DNA of 5,984 bases from DASQDT01 sp036380435 (GTDB lineage: Bacteria > Acidobacteriota > Blastocatellia > Pyrinomonadales > Pyrinomonadaceae): NCBI GenBank assembly GCA_036380435.1, contig DASVES010000180.1:1-5984 (forward strand), in the 5' to 3' direction. The position numbers and the translations under genes were made by a program. Position 1 is the stretch's first letter. Each line of letters opens with the position of its first letter. Shown here one piece after another: positions 1-5,676 of the stretch. The notes below the pieces were generated by a model that was not told the origin of the DNA, searched no databases, and worked only from the letters and a program-made list of their open reading frames with translations.

Positions 1-1
1 G

Positions 2-163
2 GAATTGCAAGCGGGGCTGATTCCTCTCGTGGCGGCCGCTTCAGCGCCGACGCGGCGTGACGACTTCGTTGAAGCTTCCTCGGTTCTTGAGAGCAGGGCG
101 ACCGGCATTCACCGCAGAGGCGCAGAGAACGCCCGTCGCCCTGCCCTCAAGAACCGAGAATGA
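2..163 (+). other. Possible 3' end of an upstream gene (frame unresolved)
   Basis: An open frame enters from the left edge and ends at TGA 161-163. It begins with ELQAGLIPLVAAASAPTRRD and looks protein-like for about the first 24 codons, with moderately GC-rich third positions. After that it runs into the stem-loop repeat, so its tail would be repeat-derived. A second + frame ends earlier, at TGA 58-60, and the minus strand is also open here. I cannot tell which frame, if any, is the real gene. No family is recognisable from so short a piece. Confidence 0.25.
79..158. repeat. Long imperfect inverted repeat (24-bp arms), REP/MITE-like stem-loop
   Basis: Arm 79-102 (begins CTCGGTTCTTGAG) pairs with arm 135-158 (ends CTCAAGAACCGAG) at 23 of 24 positions; the only mismatch is A92 with C145. 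Three more pairs (104-106 with 131-133) form beyond one mismatch, leaving a loop of about 24 bases that reads ACCGCAGAGGCGCAGAG. From memory, CCGCAGAG-type strings recur as dispersed repeats in several GC-rich soil phyla; I cannot check that here. There is no T-run, so it is not a canonical intrinsic terminator. It lies about 45 bases before the AAAAGGA of the kinase gene, so it would fold in that gene's 5' leader if transcription starts upstream. TGAAG occurs near both ends (70-74 and 161-165) but at unequal distances, so it is a poor target-site duplication. Confidence 0.8.
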
Positions 164-221
164 AGACAGGCAGCCGGCCCGCCGCCGAAGGAGCCGCCAG
201 CCCAAAAGGAATCAAGTCCGC

Positions 222-1172
222 TTGCAATTCCCTTTCACACTTCCAACCGACAGAGAGTTCGACGCCGTCGGCTTCGGCCTCAACGCCGTCGATCACCTCA
301 TCGTCGTCCCCGCCTACCCCGAGTTCGACACCAAGACGCGGCTCGTCACACACCAGCAATCGGCCGGCGGGCAGACGGCCTCCGCGATGGTCGCGCTCCG
401 ACGACTCGGCATGCAAACGGCCTATGCCGGCCGCTTCGGCTCTGACGACGAGGGCGCTTTCGGCTTGCGCGCGCTCGAAGACGAAGGCGTCAACGTCGAG
501 TATGCACAGGTGATTGACGGGGCGCGCAATCAGATCGCCTTCATCGTCATCGACGCGCGCACCGGCGAGCGCACGATCATCTGGGACAGGGACGAACGCC
601 TCGCCTACAGCGACGAAGACGCGCCCGCTGGCTTTGGCCCCCGAGGTCGCGTCCTCCACCTCGACGCCCACGACCCCGCGGCCTGCGCCCGCGTCGCCCG
701 CGAGGCGCGCGCGGCCGGCGCCGTCGTCTCCGCCGACATCGACAACATCTACGACGGCCTGCCGGAGCTGCTGCCGCTCATCGACATTCTCATCACGTCG
801 AAAGAGTTTCCCCGCCGTCTGACGGGGCTAACGGACGGGCGCGAGGCTTTGCGGGAAGTGAAGGCGCGCTACGGTTGCGCGGTTGTCGGGATGACTCTCG
901 GCGAGGGGGGCGCGGTGCTTTATCACGAGGGCCGCTTCGTCGAGTCGGCGGCCTTCCCCGTCCCCGGCGGCTGCCGCGACACGACGGGCGCGGGCGACGC
1001 CTTCCACGCCGGCTTCATCTACGGGATGCTCCAGGGCGAAGAGATCGAGGCGTGCATGACGCTCGGCTGCGCCGTCGCCGCGCTCAAGTGCCGCGCTCTC
1101 GGCGCGCGCACGTCGCTCCCGTCGGTGCATGAGTTGAACGGCTTGCTAACTTCGGAGGGCGAGACTTCCTGA
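222..1172 (+). CDS. PfkB-family carbohydrate kinase (ribokinase-like)
   Basis: Predicted cytoplasmic kinase that transfers phosphate from ATP to a sugar or nucleoside hydroxyl; the substrate cannot be read from the sequence. Residue numbers count from the TTG at 222 (316 aa, normal for the family). The first strand is FDAVGFGLNAVDHLIVVP. The N-terminal PfkB motif GGQTASAMVALRRLG lies at about 49-63, with Ala where many members have Asn. GERTIIWDRD follows at about 115-124, TLGEGGAVLY (nucleotide-binding side) at 225-234, and the C-terminal signature DTTGAGDAF at 253-261, with D259 as the expected catalytic base and GAGD as the anion hole. The frame is open back to a GTG at 57, but that extension is basic, low-complexity and translated from the stem-loop repeat, with no ribosome binding site. 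TTG 222 has AAAAGGA (204-210) 11 bases upstream and sits just before family homology. Family assignment is firm; the exact start is less sure. Confidence 0.9.
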   Translation: MQFPFTLPTDREFDAVGFGLNAVDHLIVVPAYPEFDTKTRLVTHQQSAGGQTASAMVALRRLGMQTAYAGRFGSDDEGAFGLRALEDEGVNVEYAQVIDGARNQIAFIVIDARTGERTIIWDRDERLAYSDEDAPAGFGPRGRVLHLDAHDPAACARVAREARAAGAVVSADIDNIYDGLPELLPLIDILITSKEFPRRLTGLTDGREALREVKARYGCAVVGMTLGEGGAVLYHEGRFVESAAFPVPGGCRDTTGAGDAFHAGFIYGMLQGEEIEACMTLGCAVAALKCRALGARTSLPSVHELNGLLTSEGETS

Positions 1173-1220
1173 AGGGCCGCGCGGCCGGTTCTATTCCGGC
1201 TAATAATCCCGTCGCGCGTG

Positions 1221-1229
1221 TGCTACGAT
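1221..1229 (+). promoter_or_regulatory. Extended -10 promoter motif of the coiled-coil gene
   Basis: TGCTACGAT is an extended -10 (TG-n-TACGAT, four of six matches to TATAAT, with both leading TA and final AT kept). No good -35 lies 16-18 bases upstream, which is tolerable for an extended -10. The hexamer ends only 12 bases before the ATG at 1242. A start about seven bases downstream would leave a leader of roughly five bases, so the transcript could be nearly leaderless. This fits the lack of a Shine-Dalgarno sequence. Confidence 0.45.
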
Positions 1230-1241
1230 AAGACCAACGCC

Positions 1242-1673
1242 ATGAGCGAACAGCCCGAAGACAACAACCTGCTCAACTTCATCGCCGCCACCGTCGAGAC
1301 GATGCGCGACCAGATGGCGACCAAGAGCGACCTTGAGCCTCTACGTGATCAGGTCGAATACTTGGGTGGCCAAGTTGAGTCGATGCGCGACCGGATGGCG
1401 ACGAAGGAAGACCTCGCCGGCGTGGCGACGAAGGCAGACCTCACCAGCCTGGAGGCCCGCTTAACGGATAAGCTGGAAGTTGAAATCATCGCCGTCCGCG
1501 GCGACATCGAGCAGATACACTTGCGTCTGGATTCCATCGACCGCGCCCTCTCCGCGCGTCTCGGGCAGATCGAGACGGAGATGAGCCGGCTGCGTAGCGT
1601 CGTCTACCTGCTCGCCAAGGACAGGCCCGAACTGCTGCGGCTCCTCGGTCAGACACCCCCTCCGGGCGTCTAG
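1242..1673 (+). CDS. Small coiled-coil protein with internal ATKxDL repeats, function unknown
   Basis: A 143-aa hydrophilic protein (from ATG 1242) with no signal peptide and no clear membrane span. Nearly all of it after residue 10 should be helical and coiled-coil forming. E-T-MRDQMATKSDL at 19-31 is repeated as ESMRDRMATKEDL at 46-58, then in shortened form as VATKADL at 61-67. Residues 68-122 (LEARL, EIIAVRGDIEQIHLRLDSID, LGQIETEMSRLRSVV) continue in heptads, and the tail is LLAKDRPELLRLLGQTPPPGV. MATKxDLE-type strings occur in many poorly characterised bacterial and phage coiled-coil proteins, so a structural or oligomerising role is the most one can infer. A GTG at 1218 also opens the frame, but it overlaps the promoter motif and MSEQPEDNN is a more natural N terminus. 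It lies 69 bases after the kinase gene and converges with the beta-propeller gene, whose stop is 57 bases away. Confidence 0.75.
   Translation: MSEQPEDNNLLNFIAATVETMRDQMATKSDLEPLRDQVEYLGGQVESMRDRMATKEDLAGVATKADLTSLEARLTDKLEVEIIAVRGDIEQIHLRLDSIDRALSARLGQIETEMSRLRSVVYLLAKDRPELLRLLGQTPPPGV
1377..1442 (+). repeat. Internal DNA duplications in the coiled-coil gene
   Basis: The 39 bases 1296-1334 and 1377-1415 match at 32 positions (offset 81 bases, 27 codons). The 21 bases 1395-1415 and 1422-1442 (ATGGCGACGAAGG- and GTGGCGACGAAGG-) match at 19 positions, offset 27 bases. Both offsets are whole codons and multiples of nine residues, so the helix register is preserved. The identity, including third positions, suggests fairly recent duplication and not only selection on the protein. 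Confidence 0.7.
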
Positions 1674-1730
1674 CCCGCCCTTAAGAAACTCGCTACTCCA
1701 ACCCGCGCACTTGAATGTGTTTGATTTCCC

Positions 1731-3116
1731 TCAGCGCCCGATGGCGTACAGGTGTCGGTGCGCGCGGACGAACATCGTGCCTGAGGAGATGGCGGGGGTG
1801 GCCATGAGCAGTTCGCCGACGGGGTTGGTCGCCAGCAGCTCGAACTTGGGGCCGGCGCGGACGACGAAGATGTCGCCGTCCTCGGCCGTCAGATAAATCT
1901 TGCCGTCGGCGGCGACGGGCGAGGCGCTGAAGCCGCCGCCCTGATGCGGGATGCGCTCGCGGTAGACTTCCGCGCCGGTCTTCAAATCATAACAGTCGAA
2001 GAGGCCGGAGTTGTTGAGCACGTAGAGGTGTGGGCCATAGACGAGCGGCGTCGGCATGTAGGAGCCGCGCGCCTGCTTGCTCCAGACGACGTGCGCGTTG
2101 GCGCTCTGGTCGGCGCCGAGCGTGATGTCGCCGGAGGCGCCGGGGCGCAGCACGAAGATGGGGGCTTCGGGGCGACGGCCCGAGGCGACGACGATGAGGC
2201 CGTCCGAGAAGACGGGCGTCGGCGCGGTGATCTTGGAGCTGCCGCCCAAGCGCCACAGTTCCTTGCCCGTGGCGGGGTCGTAGCCGCGGATGAAGTTCGA
2301 GGCGTTGGTGACGAGTTCCGCGCGGCCGCGTCCCGTGTAGACGTTCGGCGTGCCCCACGAGGGCAGCTCGTCGCGCGTCGCCTTCCAGACCTCGCGGCCG
2401 GTCTTCACGTCATACGCGACGAGGAAGTCTTCCTTCTGCGTGTCAACTTGGAGGATGACGAGGTTCTTATAGATGATGGGCGAGCTGGCCGTGCCCCACT
2501 CGTAATCGGGCGCGTCGTAGGCGCCGGCGTCTAAGACGCCGAGGTCTTTCTTCCAGAGGAGCGTGCCCTTCGTGTCATAGGCGTAGAGGCCCTGCGAGCC
2601 GAAGAAGGCGACGACGTGTTTGCCGTCGGTCGCGGGCGTGGAGTTGGCGTAGGTGGCCTTGATGTGGCGCTTCTCGCGCGGTGCGCCCTCGTAGGCCGTG
2701 CGCTCCCAGAGAATTTTGCCGGTGCCGCGCTCCAAGGCGTAGAGCTTCCACTGGTGCGGGGAGCGATCCTCGGCGGCGTCGCCGTCGCCGTAGAGACCGT
2801 GCCGGAAGCGGTCGAGGCCGCGGCTGCTGACGGCCGTCGTCACGTAGACGTGCTCGCCCCAGACGACGGGGCTGGCGTGCGACAGTCCCGGAATCCTCGT
2901 CTTCCATTTTAGCCCTAAGCCCTTCGCCGCGTCCCAACGCTCCGGCAAATTCTGCCCCTCGGCGACGCCCGCAGCTTGCTCACCCCGAAACGACGGCCAG
3001 TTGTTCACGCCCGCGCCGCCGCCGCCGCGCCTCTGCGCCGAGACGGTGACGGCCGACAAGAAGAGCAGCACAACGACGCACGAAAACCGGATCGGTCTCA
3101 TCATTCGTCTCATCAT
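1731..3116 (-). CDS. Secreted PQQ-like beta-propeller repeat protein
   Basis: A 461-aa exported protein of the PQQ-like/BamB-type beta-propeller superfamily. The signal peptide has an n-region with RR and R7/R10, a hydrophobic core CVVVLLFLSAVTV (13-25) and a likely cleavage site VSA|QR after A27. A Gly-rich linker (31-36) follows, then NNWPSFRGEQAAGVAEG (38-54), typical of a large acidobacterial and planctomycete group. Propeller blades show as D-x-x-TG-x-x-x-W strings: ALERGTGKILWER (127-139), YDTKGTLLWKK (180-190), YDVKTGREVWKA (235-246), YDPATGKELWRL (279-290) and YDLKTGAEVYRE (376-387); the C-terminal HLYAIGR should close the ring. I see no heme site, so a scaffold or binding role is likelier than PQQ dehydrogenase activity. 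ATG 3116 follows GGAGGTG (3121-3127) and overlaps the DinB stop as ATGA. ATGs at 3113, 3104 and 3101 are alternatives. Confidence 0.92.
   Translation of the reverse strand: MMRRMMRPIRFSCVVVLLFLSAVTVSAQRRGGGGAGVNNWPSFRGEQAAGVAEGQNLPERWDAAKGLGLKWKTRIPGLSHASPVVWGEHVYVTTAVSSRGLDRFRHGLYGDGDAAEDRSPHQWKLYALERGTGKILWERTAYEGAPREKRHIKATYANSTPATDGKHVVAFFGSQGLYAYDTKGTLLWKKDLGVLDAGAYDAPDYEWGTASSPIIYKNLVILQVDTQKEDFLVAYDVKTGREVWKATRDELPSWGTPNVYTGRGRAELVTNASNFIRGYDPATGKELWRLGGSSKITAPTPVFSDGLIVVASGRRPEAPIFVLRPGASGDITLGADQSANAHVVWSKQARGSYMPTPLVYGPHLYVLNNSGLFDCYDLKTGAEVYRERIPHQGGGFSASPVAADGKIYLTAEDGDIFVVRAGPKFELLATNPVGELLMATPAISSGTMFVRAHRHLYAIGR
3093..3116 (-). repeat. 12-base tandem duplication at the start of the beta-propeller gene
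   Basis: Read on the minus strand, ATGATGAGACGA (3116-3105) is followed directly by ATGATGAGACCG (3104-3093), matching at 10 of 12 positions. It encodes MMRR-MMRP and creates four in-frame ATG codons. The strong GGAGGTG lies 4 bases before the first ATG, counted from its last G, so the first or second ATG is best placed; the second copy mainly lengthens the basic n-region of the signal peptide. Confidence 0.7.
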
Positions 3117-3658
3117 TCTTCACCTCCGCCCCCGACTCTTTTAAGCAGCGGGCCGAACGACTCGCTGAAGCACAGGTCGTGATCGCCCGGCGGGGCGAGT
3201 CCGTCCTGCCGGACGACGACGGCCACCTGCGCCCAGTGCCTGACCTCGTGCACGAGGATGTGCACGACGAGCTTGCGCGCCGACCCGCGCAGATGAAAGC
3301 CGTCCGACTCGACCTCGCACATCTGTTCCCACTCCTCACGGCTCGCCGCGTCGGCGAAGGCGCGCATCTCGTCGCGCGCGCGCAGTCCGAAGTCGAACAG
3401 CTTCCCAACGTCGTCGTTCGGCAAATCCTTGTTCTCTGTGACGACCGCGCTGTCTTCCGTCAGGGTCTCGCCGCGCATCCAGCGGGCGTAGAACATCTCG
3501 GCCCAGAAGACGTGGAGGATGAGCGCGCCGACGCTCGTGTGCGTCTCGCCGGCCAGCGGCGTCTTCAGCGGCTCGCCTCCGTGCTCGTCGAACCAGCGCC
3601 GCCACTTCGCGCGCTCCTCGTCCGTGTAGTCGAGCAGCTCTCCGATAGTCAGGTGCAT
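3113..3658 (-). CDS. DinB/YfiT-fold putative metal-dependent protein
   Basis: A 181-aa four-helix-bundle protein of the DinB-like superfamily, which includes thiol-dependent transferases and many damage-induced or stress proteins of unknown reaction. The expected metal triad is present: H49 in ALILHVFWAEMFYARW (45-60), and H137 and H141 in the HxxxH of HILVHEVRHWAQ (133-144). The short QDGLAPPGDHDL segment (151-162) after the last helix is also common in the family. The N terminus MHLTIGELLDYTDEERAKWRRWFDEH is typical. The start at 3658 is supported by GAGAGGA (3668-3674) nine bases upstream. The frame extends to 3802, but that part overlaps the yceH stop and lacks homology. It follows yceH by 97 bases and overlaps the beta-propeller ATG by four, so it probably shares a transcript and translation with that gene. 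Substrate unknown. Confidence 0.88.
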   Translation of the reverse strand: MHLTIGELLDYTDEERAKWRRWFDEHGGEPLKTPLAGETHTSVGALILHVFWAEMFYARWMRGETLTEDSAVVTENKDLPNDDVGKLFDFGLRARDEMRAFADAASREEWEQMCEVESDGFHLRGSARKLVVHILVHEVRHWAQVAVVVRQDGLAPPGDHDLCFSESFGPLLKRVGGGGEE

Positions 3659-3755
3659 CGCGTCCCGTCCTCTCAAACCCTGCGGCGTGAACTGCTGCGT
3701 CCTGCGGCGACTCCGCGGTGAGTTGATTGTCGTAACACTCAACCGAAGAGTCATC

Positions 3756-4439
3756 CTACTCAAACTGTTTCTTAAACGTCTCGAACTCGCGCCGGAAACC
3801 ATCCAGCTCCGCGCGCAACGTCTCGACCTCCTGCTCCAGCTTCAGGACGCGCTCGGCTGATGTCGTCGTCGTCGTCGTGCGCGCGTGCGACGGCGACGCC
3901 GCGGCGGCCGCCGTCTCCGACGACTCCTCTTCGTGCTGCTCGAACACCTCGCCGGAGAGCAGGTGTGCGTAGCGCGCCTCCTTCTGTCCGGGCCGGCGCG
4001 CGAGACGAGTGACGACCGGCTCCTCGCGCGTGGCCAGCGAACCCAGCGCCGCCTCGACCTCTTCGAGTCCGGGGAACTCGTAGAGGCGTGCGGAGCGGTC
4101 GCGCAGCTCGCCGAGCGTCTGCGGCCCGCGCAGCATGAGGACGCAGGCTAAGGCCAGCTCCGCCGCTTTGAGTTGCAGATTCTCCGCCGCGACGTGCTTG
4201 TACTTCGGCACGCGGCTGCCCGCGCCGTAGAAGACGTAGGCGAGGTTCTTCTGACGCAAAGATTCGACGGCCAGCTCGACCGTCGCCTCGTCGTAGGAGA
4301 CGACGGGGTGACGGTTGTTCTTCTGATTGCAGGCGGCCGTCAACGCGTTCAGGGTCAGCGGGTAGTACTCGGGCGTCGCGATCTGCTTCTCGATCAGCGC
4401 GCCGAGAACCCTGACTTCCGCCTCGTCAAGTATGGTCAT
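3756..4439 (-). CDS. yceH: YceH family protein (DUF480), winged-helix, coiled-coil tail
   Basis: A 227-aa cytoplasmic protein, close to the roughly 215 aa of E. coli YceH. The DUF480 core is clear: LGALIEKQIATPEYYPLTLN (12-31), then AACNQKNNRHPVVSYDEATV (35-54) and YKHVAAENLQLKAAELALACVLMLRGPQTLGELR across 80-113, with RLYEFPGLEEVEAAL at 118-132. The family structure is two winged-helix domains, so nucleic-acid binding is plausible, but its function is not established. Residues 171-196 form an Ala/Ser/Thr linker with six consecutive Thr, and 197-225 (LEQEVETLRAELDGFRREFE) form a C-terminal coiled coil. The start is ATG 4439, just before homology. No Shine-Dalgarno is visible upstream; the frame continues to a GTG at 4514 only by reading through the heptamer inverted repeat. 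The transcript probably comes from galE or from a promoter hidden in the 110-base gap. Confidence 0.9.
   Translation of the reverse strand: MTILDEAEVRVLGALIEKQIATPEYYPLTLNALTAACNQKNNRHPVVSYDEATVELAVESLRQKNLAYVFYGAGSRVPKYKHVAAENLQLKAAELALACVLMLRGPQTLGELRDRSARLYEFPGLEEVEAALGSLATREEPVVTRLARRPGQKEARYAHLLSGEVFEQHEEESSETAAAAASPSHARTTTTTTSAERVLKLEQEVETLRAELDGFRREFETFKKQFE
3861..3878 (-). repeat. Trinucleotide microsatellite encoding six threonines in YceH
   Basis: On the coding strand there are five ACG codons and then ACA, giving a Thr run at residues 188-193 in the linker between the DUF480 core and the coiled coil. Nearly identical codons suggest slippage in a tolerant linker; length changes here would stay in frame. 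Confidence 0.75.
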
Positions 4440-4451
4440 TGGTTCAAAAGC

Positions 4452-4536
4452 GGTGATGAGTGATGAGTGATAAGTGATAAGAGAAGACAAAGCTTGCCTT
4501 TTCTTTCTTATCACTTATCACTCATCACTCATCACC
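4452..4536. repeat. Perfect 30-bp inverted repeat made of heptamers, between galE and yceH
   Basis: The arm at 4452-4481 reads G, then GTGATGA twice, GTGATAA twice and G. The arm at 4507-4536 is its exact reverse complement (30 of 30). The stem extends by one more A-T pair (4482-4506) and, with wobbles, a little further, leaving a loop of about 24 bases with an AAGCTT. The element almost fills the galE-yceH gap: its ends lie 13 bases from the galE stop and 12 bases from the yceH ATG. In a galE-yceH transcript it would form a very stable hairpin. No U-run follows, so it is not a standard terminator; a 3'-end stabilising or read-through-limiting role is possible. TGATGAG-type heptamer arrays are, from memory, dispersed in several bacterial phyla. 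There is no flanking target duplication. Confidence 0.9.
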
Positions 4537-4549
4537 CTCTCGTCACCTT

Positions 4550-5536
4550 CTAAGACTCGTACCCATTCGGGTGCGCCTGCGCCCAGACCCAGGCCGACTC
4601 GATGATCTTCCTCAAGTCCTGAAACTGCGGCTCCCACCCAAGCTCGCGCTTGATCTTCTCGGAGGTGGCGACGAGGACGGCCGGGTCGCCCGCGCGTCGC
4701 ACGCCCACGCGCACGGGGATGTCGCGGCCCGTCACCTCGCGCGCCACGTCGATGAGTTCTTTAACGGTGTAGCCGTCGCCGCCACAGCCGAGGTTGTAGG
4801 CAGCGCCTGATTGTCCGCCCGCCGGCGCGGAGAGCGCGAGGATGTGCGCGCGCGCCAGATCGACGATGTGGATGTAATCGCGCACGCAGGTGCCGTCGCG
4901 CGTCGGGTAGTCGGCGCCGTAGATTTCGACGTGCGGGCGCTTGCCGGCGGCGGCCTGAAGCACAATCGGGATGAGGTGTGTTTCGGGGTCGTGCTGCTCG
5001 CCGAAGCGTTCGGTGGCGCCGGCCGCGTTGAAGTAGCGAAGGCTCGCGTAGCTTATCCCGTAGGCCGCGCCGTACCACTTGAGCGCGCCCTCGAAGGCGA
5101 GCTTCGACTGGCCGTAGGGGTTGGTCGGCTGCTGGCGGAGCGTCTCGTCCATCGGCAGGCGCTCCGGCTCGCCGTAGGTGGCGCAGGTCGAGGAGAAGAC
5201 GATGCGCGCGACGCCGCAGTCGCGCATCGCGTCGAGGAGTTGGAGGCCGCCGACGAAGTTGTTGCGGTAGTACTTCGCGGGGTCTGAGACGGACTCGCCG
5301 ACGAGCGCGTCGGCCGCCATGTGGACGACCGCCTCGGTCTGCTGCTCGCGGAAGGTTCGGCGCAGCACTTCCGCGTCGAAGAGGTCGGCGTGGACGAAGC
5401 GCGCCTCGGGGTGGACGGCCGCGCGGTGGCCCTTCGAGAGGTTGTCGTAGACCGCGACCTCGTGGCCGTCTTTGATCAACTCTTCGGTGACGACGCTGCC
5501 GATGTAGCCGGCGCCGCCCGTGACGACTATCCGCAT
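4550..5536 (-). CDS. galE: UDP-glucose 4-epimerase
   Basis: A 328-aa short-chain dehydrogenase (extended type) that interconverts UDP-glucose and UDP-galactose using bound NAD in the cytoplasm. The Rossmann motif TGGAGYIG is at 6-13, with D31-N32 (YDNLSKG) binding the adenine ribose. The D51-L52 site (HADLFD), MAADALVGESV (73-83) and FSSTCATYG (114-122) follow, with T117 at the position of E. coli S124. The catalytic pair YxxxK is Y141 and K145 in NPYGQSK. RYFNAAGA (167-174), RDGTCVRDYIHI (213-224), YNLGCG (247-252) and RRAGDPAVL (280-288) complete the family. L288 aligns with E. coli Y299, which is consistent with also accepting UDP-GlcNAc, as reported for B. subtilis GalE; this is inference. 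ATG 5536 precedes the Rossmann motif directly and has a modest GGAA eight bases upstream. An open extension to 5620 covers the promoter motif and has no homology. No galK, galT or galM is in view. Confidence 0.96.
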   Translation of the reverse strand: MRIVVTGGAGYIGSVVTEELIKDGHEVAVYDNLSKGHRAAVHPEARFVHADLFDAEVLRRTFREQQTEAVVHMAADALVGESVSDPAKYYRNNFVGGLQLLDAMRDCGVARIVFSSTCATYGEPERLPMDETLRQQPTNPYGQSKLAFEGALKWYGAAYGISYASLRYFNAAGATERFGEQHDPETHLIPIVLQAAAGKRPHVEIYGADYPTRDGTCVRDYIHIVDLARAHILALSAPAGGQSGAAYNLGCGGDGYTVKELIDVAREVTGRDIPVRVGVRRAGDPAVLVATSEKIKRELGWEPQFQDLRKIIESAWVWAQAHPNGYES

Positions 5537-5606
5537 CTGTTGTTTCCATTTCGCCGGCGCGGCGCGCGGCGTCCAACATGAAGTTACTGACCGGGCAAGC
5601 CGGGCC

Positions 5607-5636
5607 ATTCTAGCACGCACGCCGAAGACGGTCTAA
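5607..5636 (-). promoter_or_regulatory. Predicted galE promoter (extended -10)
   Basis: On the minus strand TGCTAGAAT (5615-5607) is an extended -10: TG-n plus TAGAAT, five of six to TATAAT. A weak -35-like TTAGAC (5636-5631) lies 18 bases upstream. Transcription would start near 5600, leaving a leader of about 64 bases before the ATG at 5536. It sits in the divergent galE/MFS gap and shares TGCTA-n-n-AT with the motif at 1221-1229. Confidence 0.6.
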
Positions 5637-5676
5637 AGAGTGCCGCGCCGGGAACACGAGGGAGCGAGAGCGCGTA

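Noticed and set aside
1175..1200. GGCCGCGCGGCC palindrome and GCCGG/CCGGC hairpin after the kinase gene as a terminator
   Set aside because: Short stems in very GC-rich DNA, followed by TAATAAT and not a T-run; could contribute but cannot be supported.
1663..1677. CGGGC/GCCCG hairpin at the stop of the coiled-coil gene as a terminator
   Set aside because: Only five pairs and no T-run after it; the convergent gap 1674-1730 shows no other terminator-like structure.
1944..2534. Long antisense open frame within the beta-propeller gene, and similar frames opposite galE and DinB
   Set aside because: Typical shadow frames of GC-rich coding sequence; no domain, ribosome site or plausible protein character.
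1731..3116. Beta-propeller protein as BamB or a PQQ alcohol dehydrogenase
   Set aside because: Fold is shared, but there is no Bam gene context, no lipobox cysteine, and no dehydrogenase or heme motif visible.
3659..3802. Longer DinB product starting at 3802
   Set aside because: The extension is basic and low-complexity, overlaps the yceH stop, and a good ribosome site precedes ATG 3658.
4452..4536. Heptamer array as a CRISPR or iteron origin
   Set aside because: Units are adjacent with no spacers, mirrored into two arms, and there is no cas or replication gene nearby.
1731..5536. The four leftward genes as a new dedicated system
   Set aside because: Each is a common family with independent roles, gaps of about 100 bases separate galE, yceH and dinB, and only the last pair is tightly coupled.
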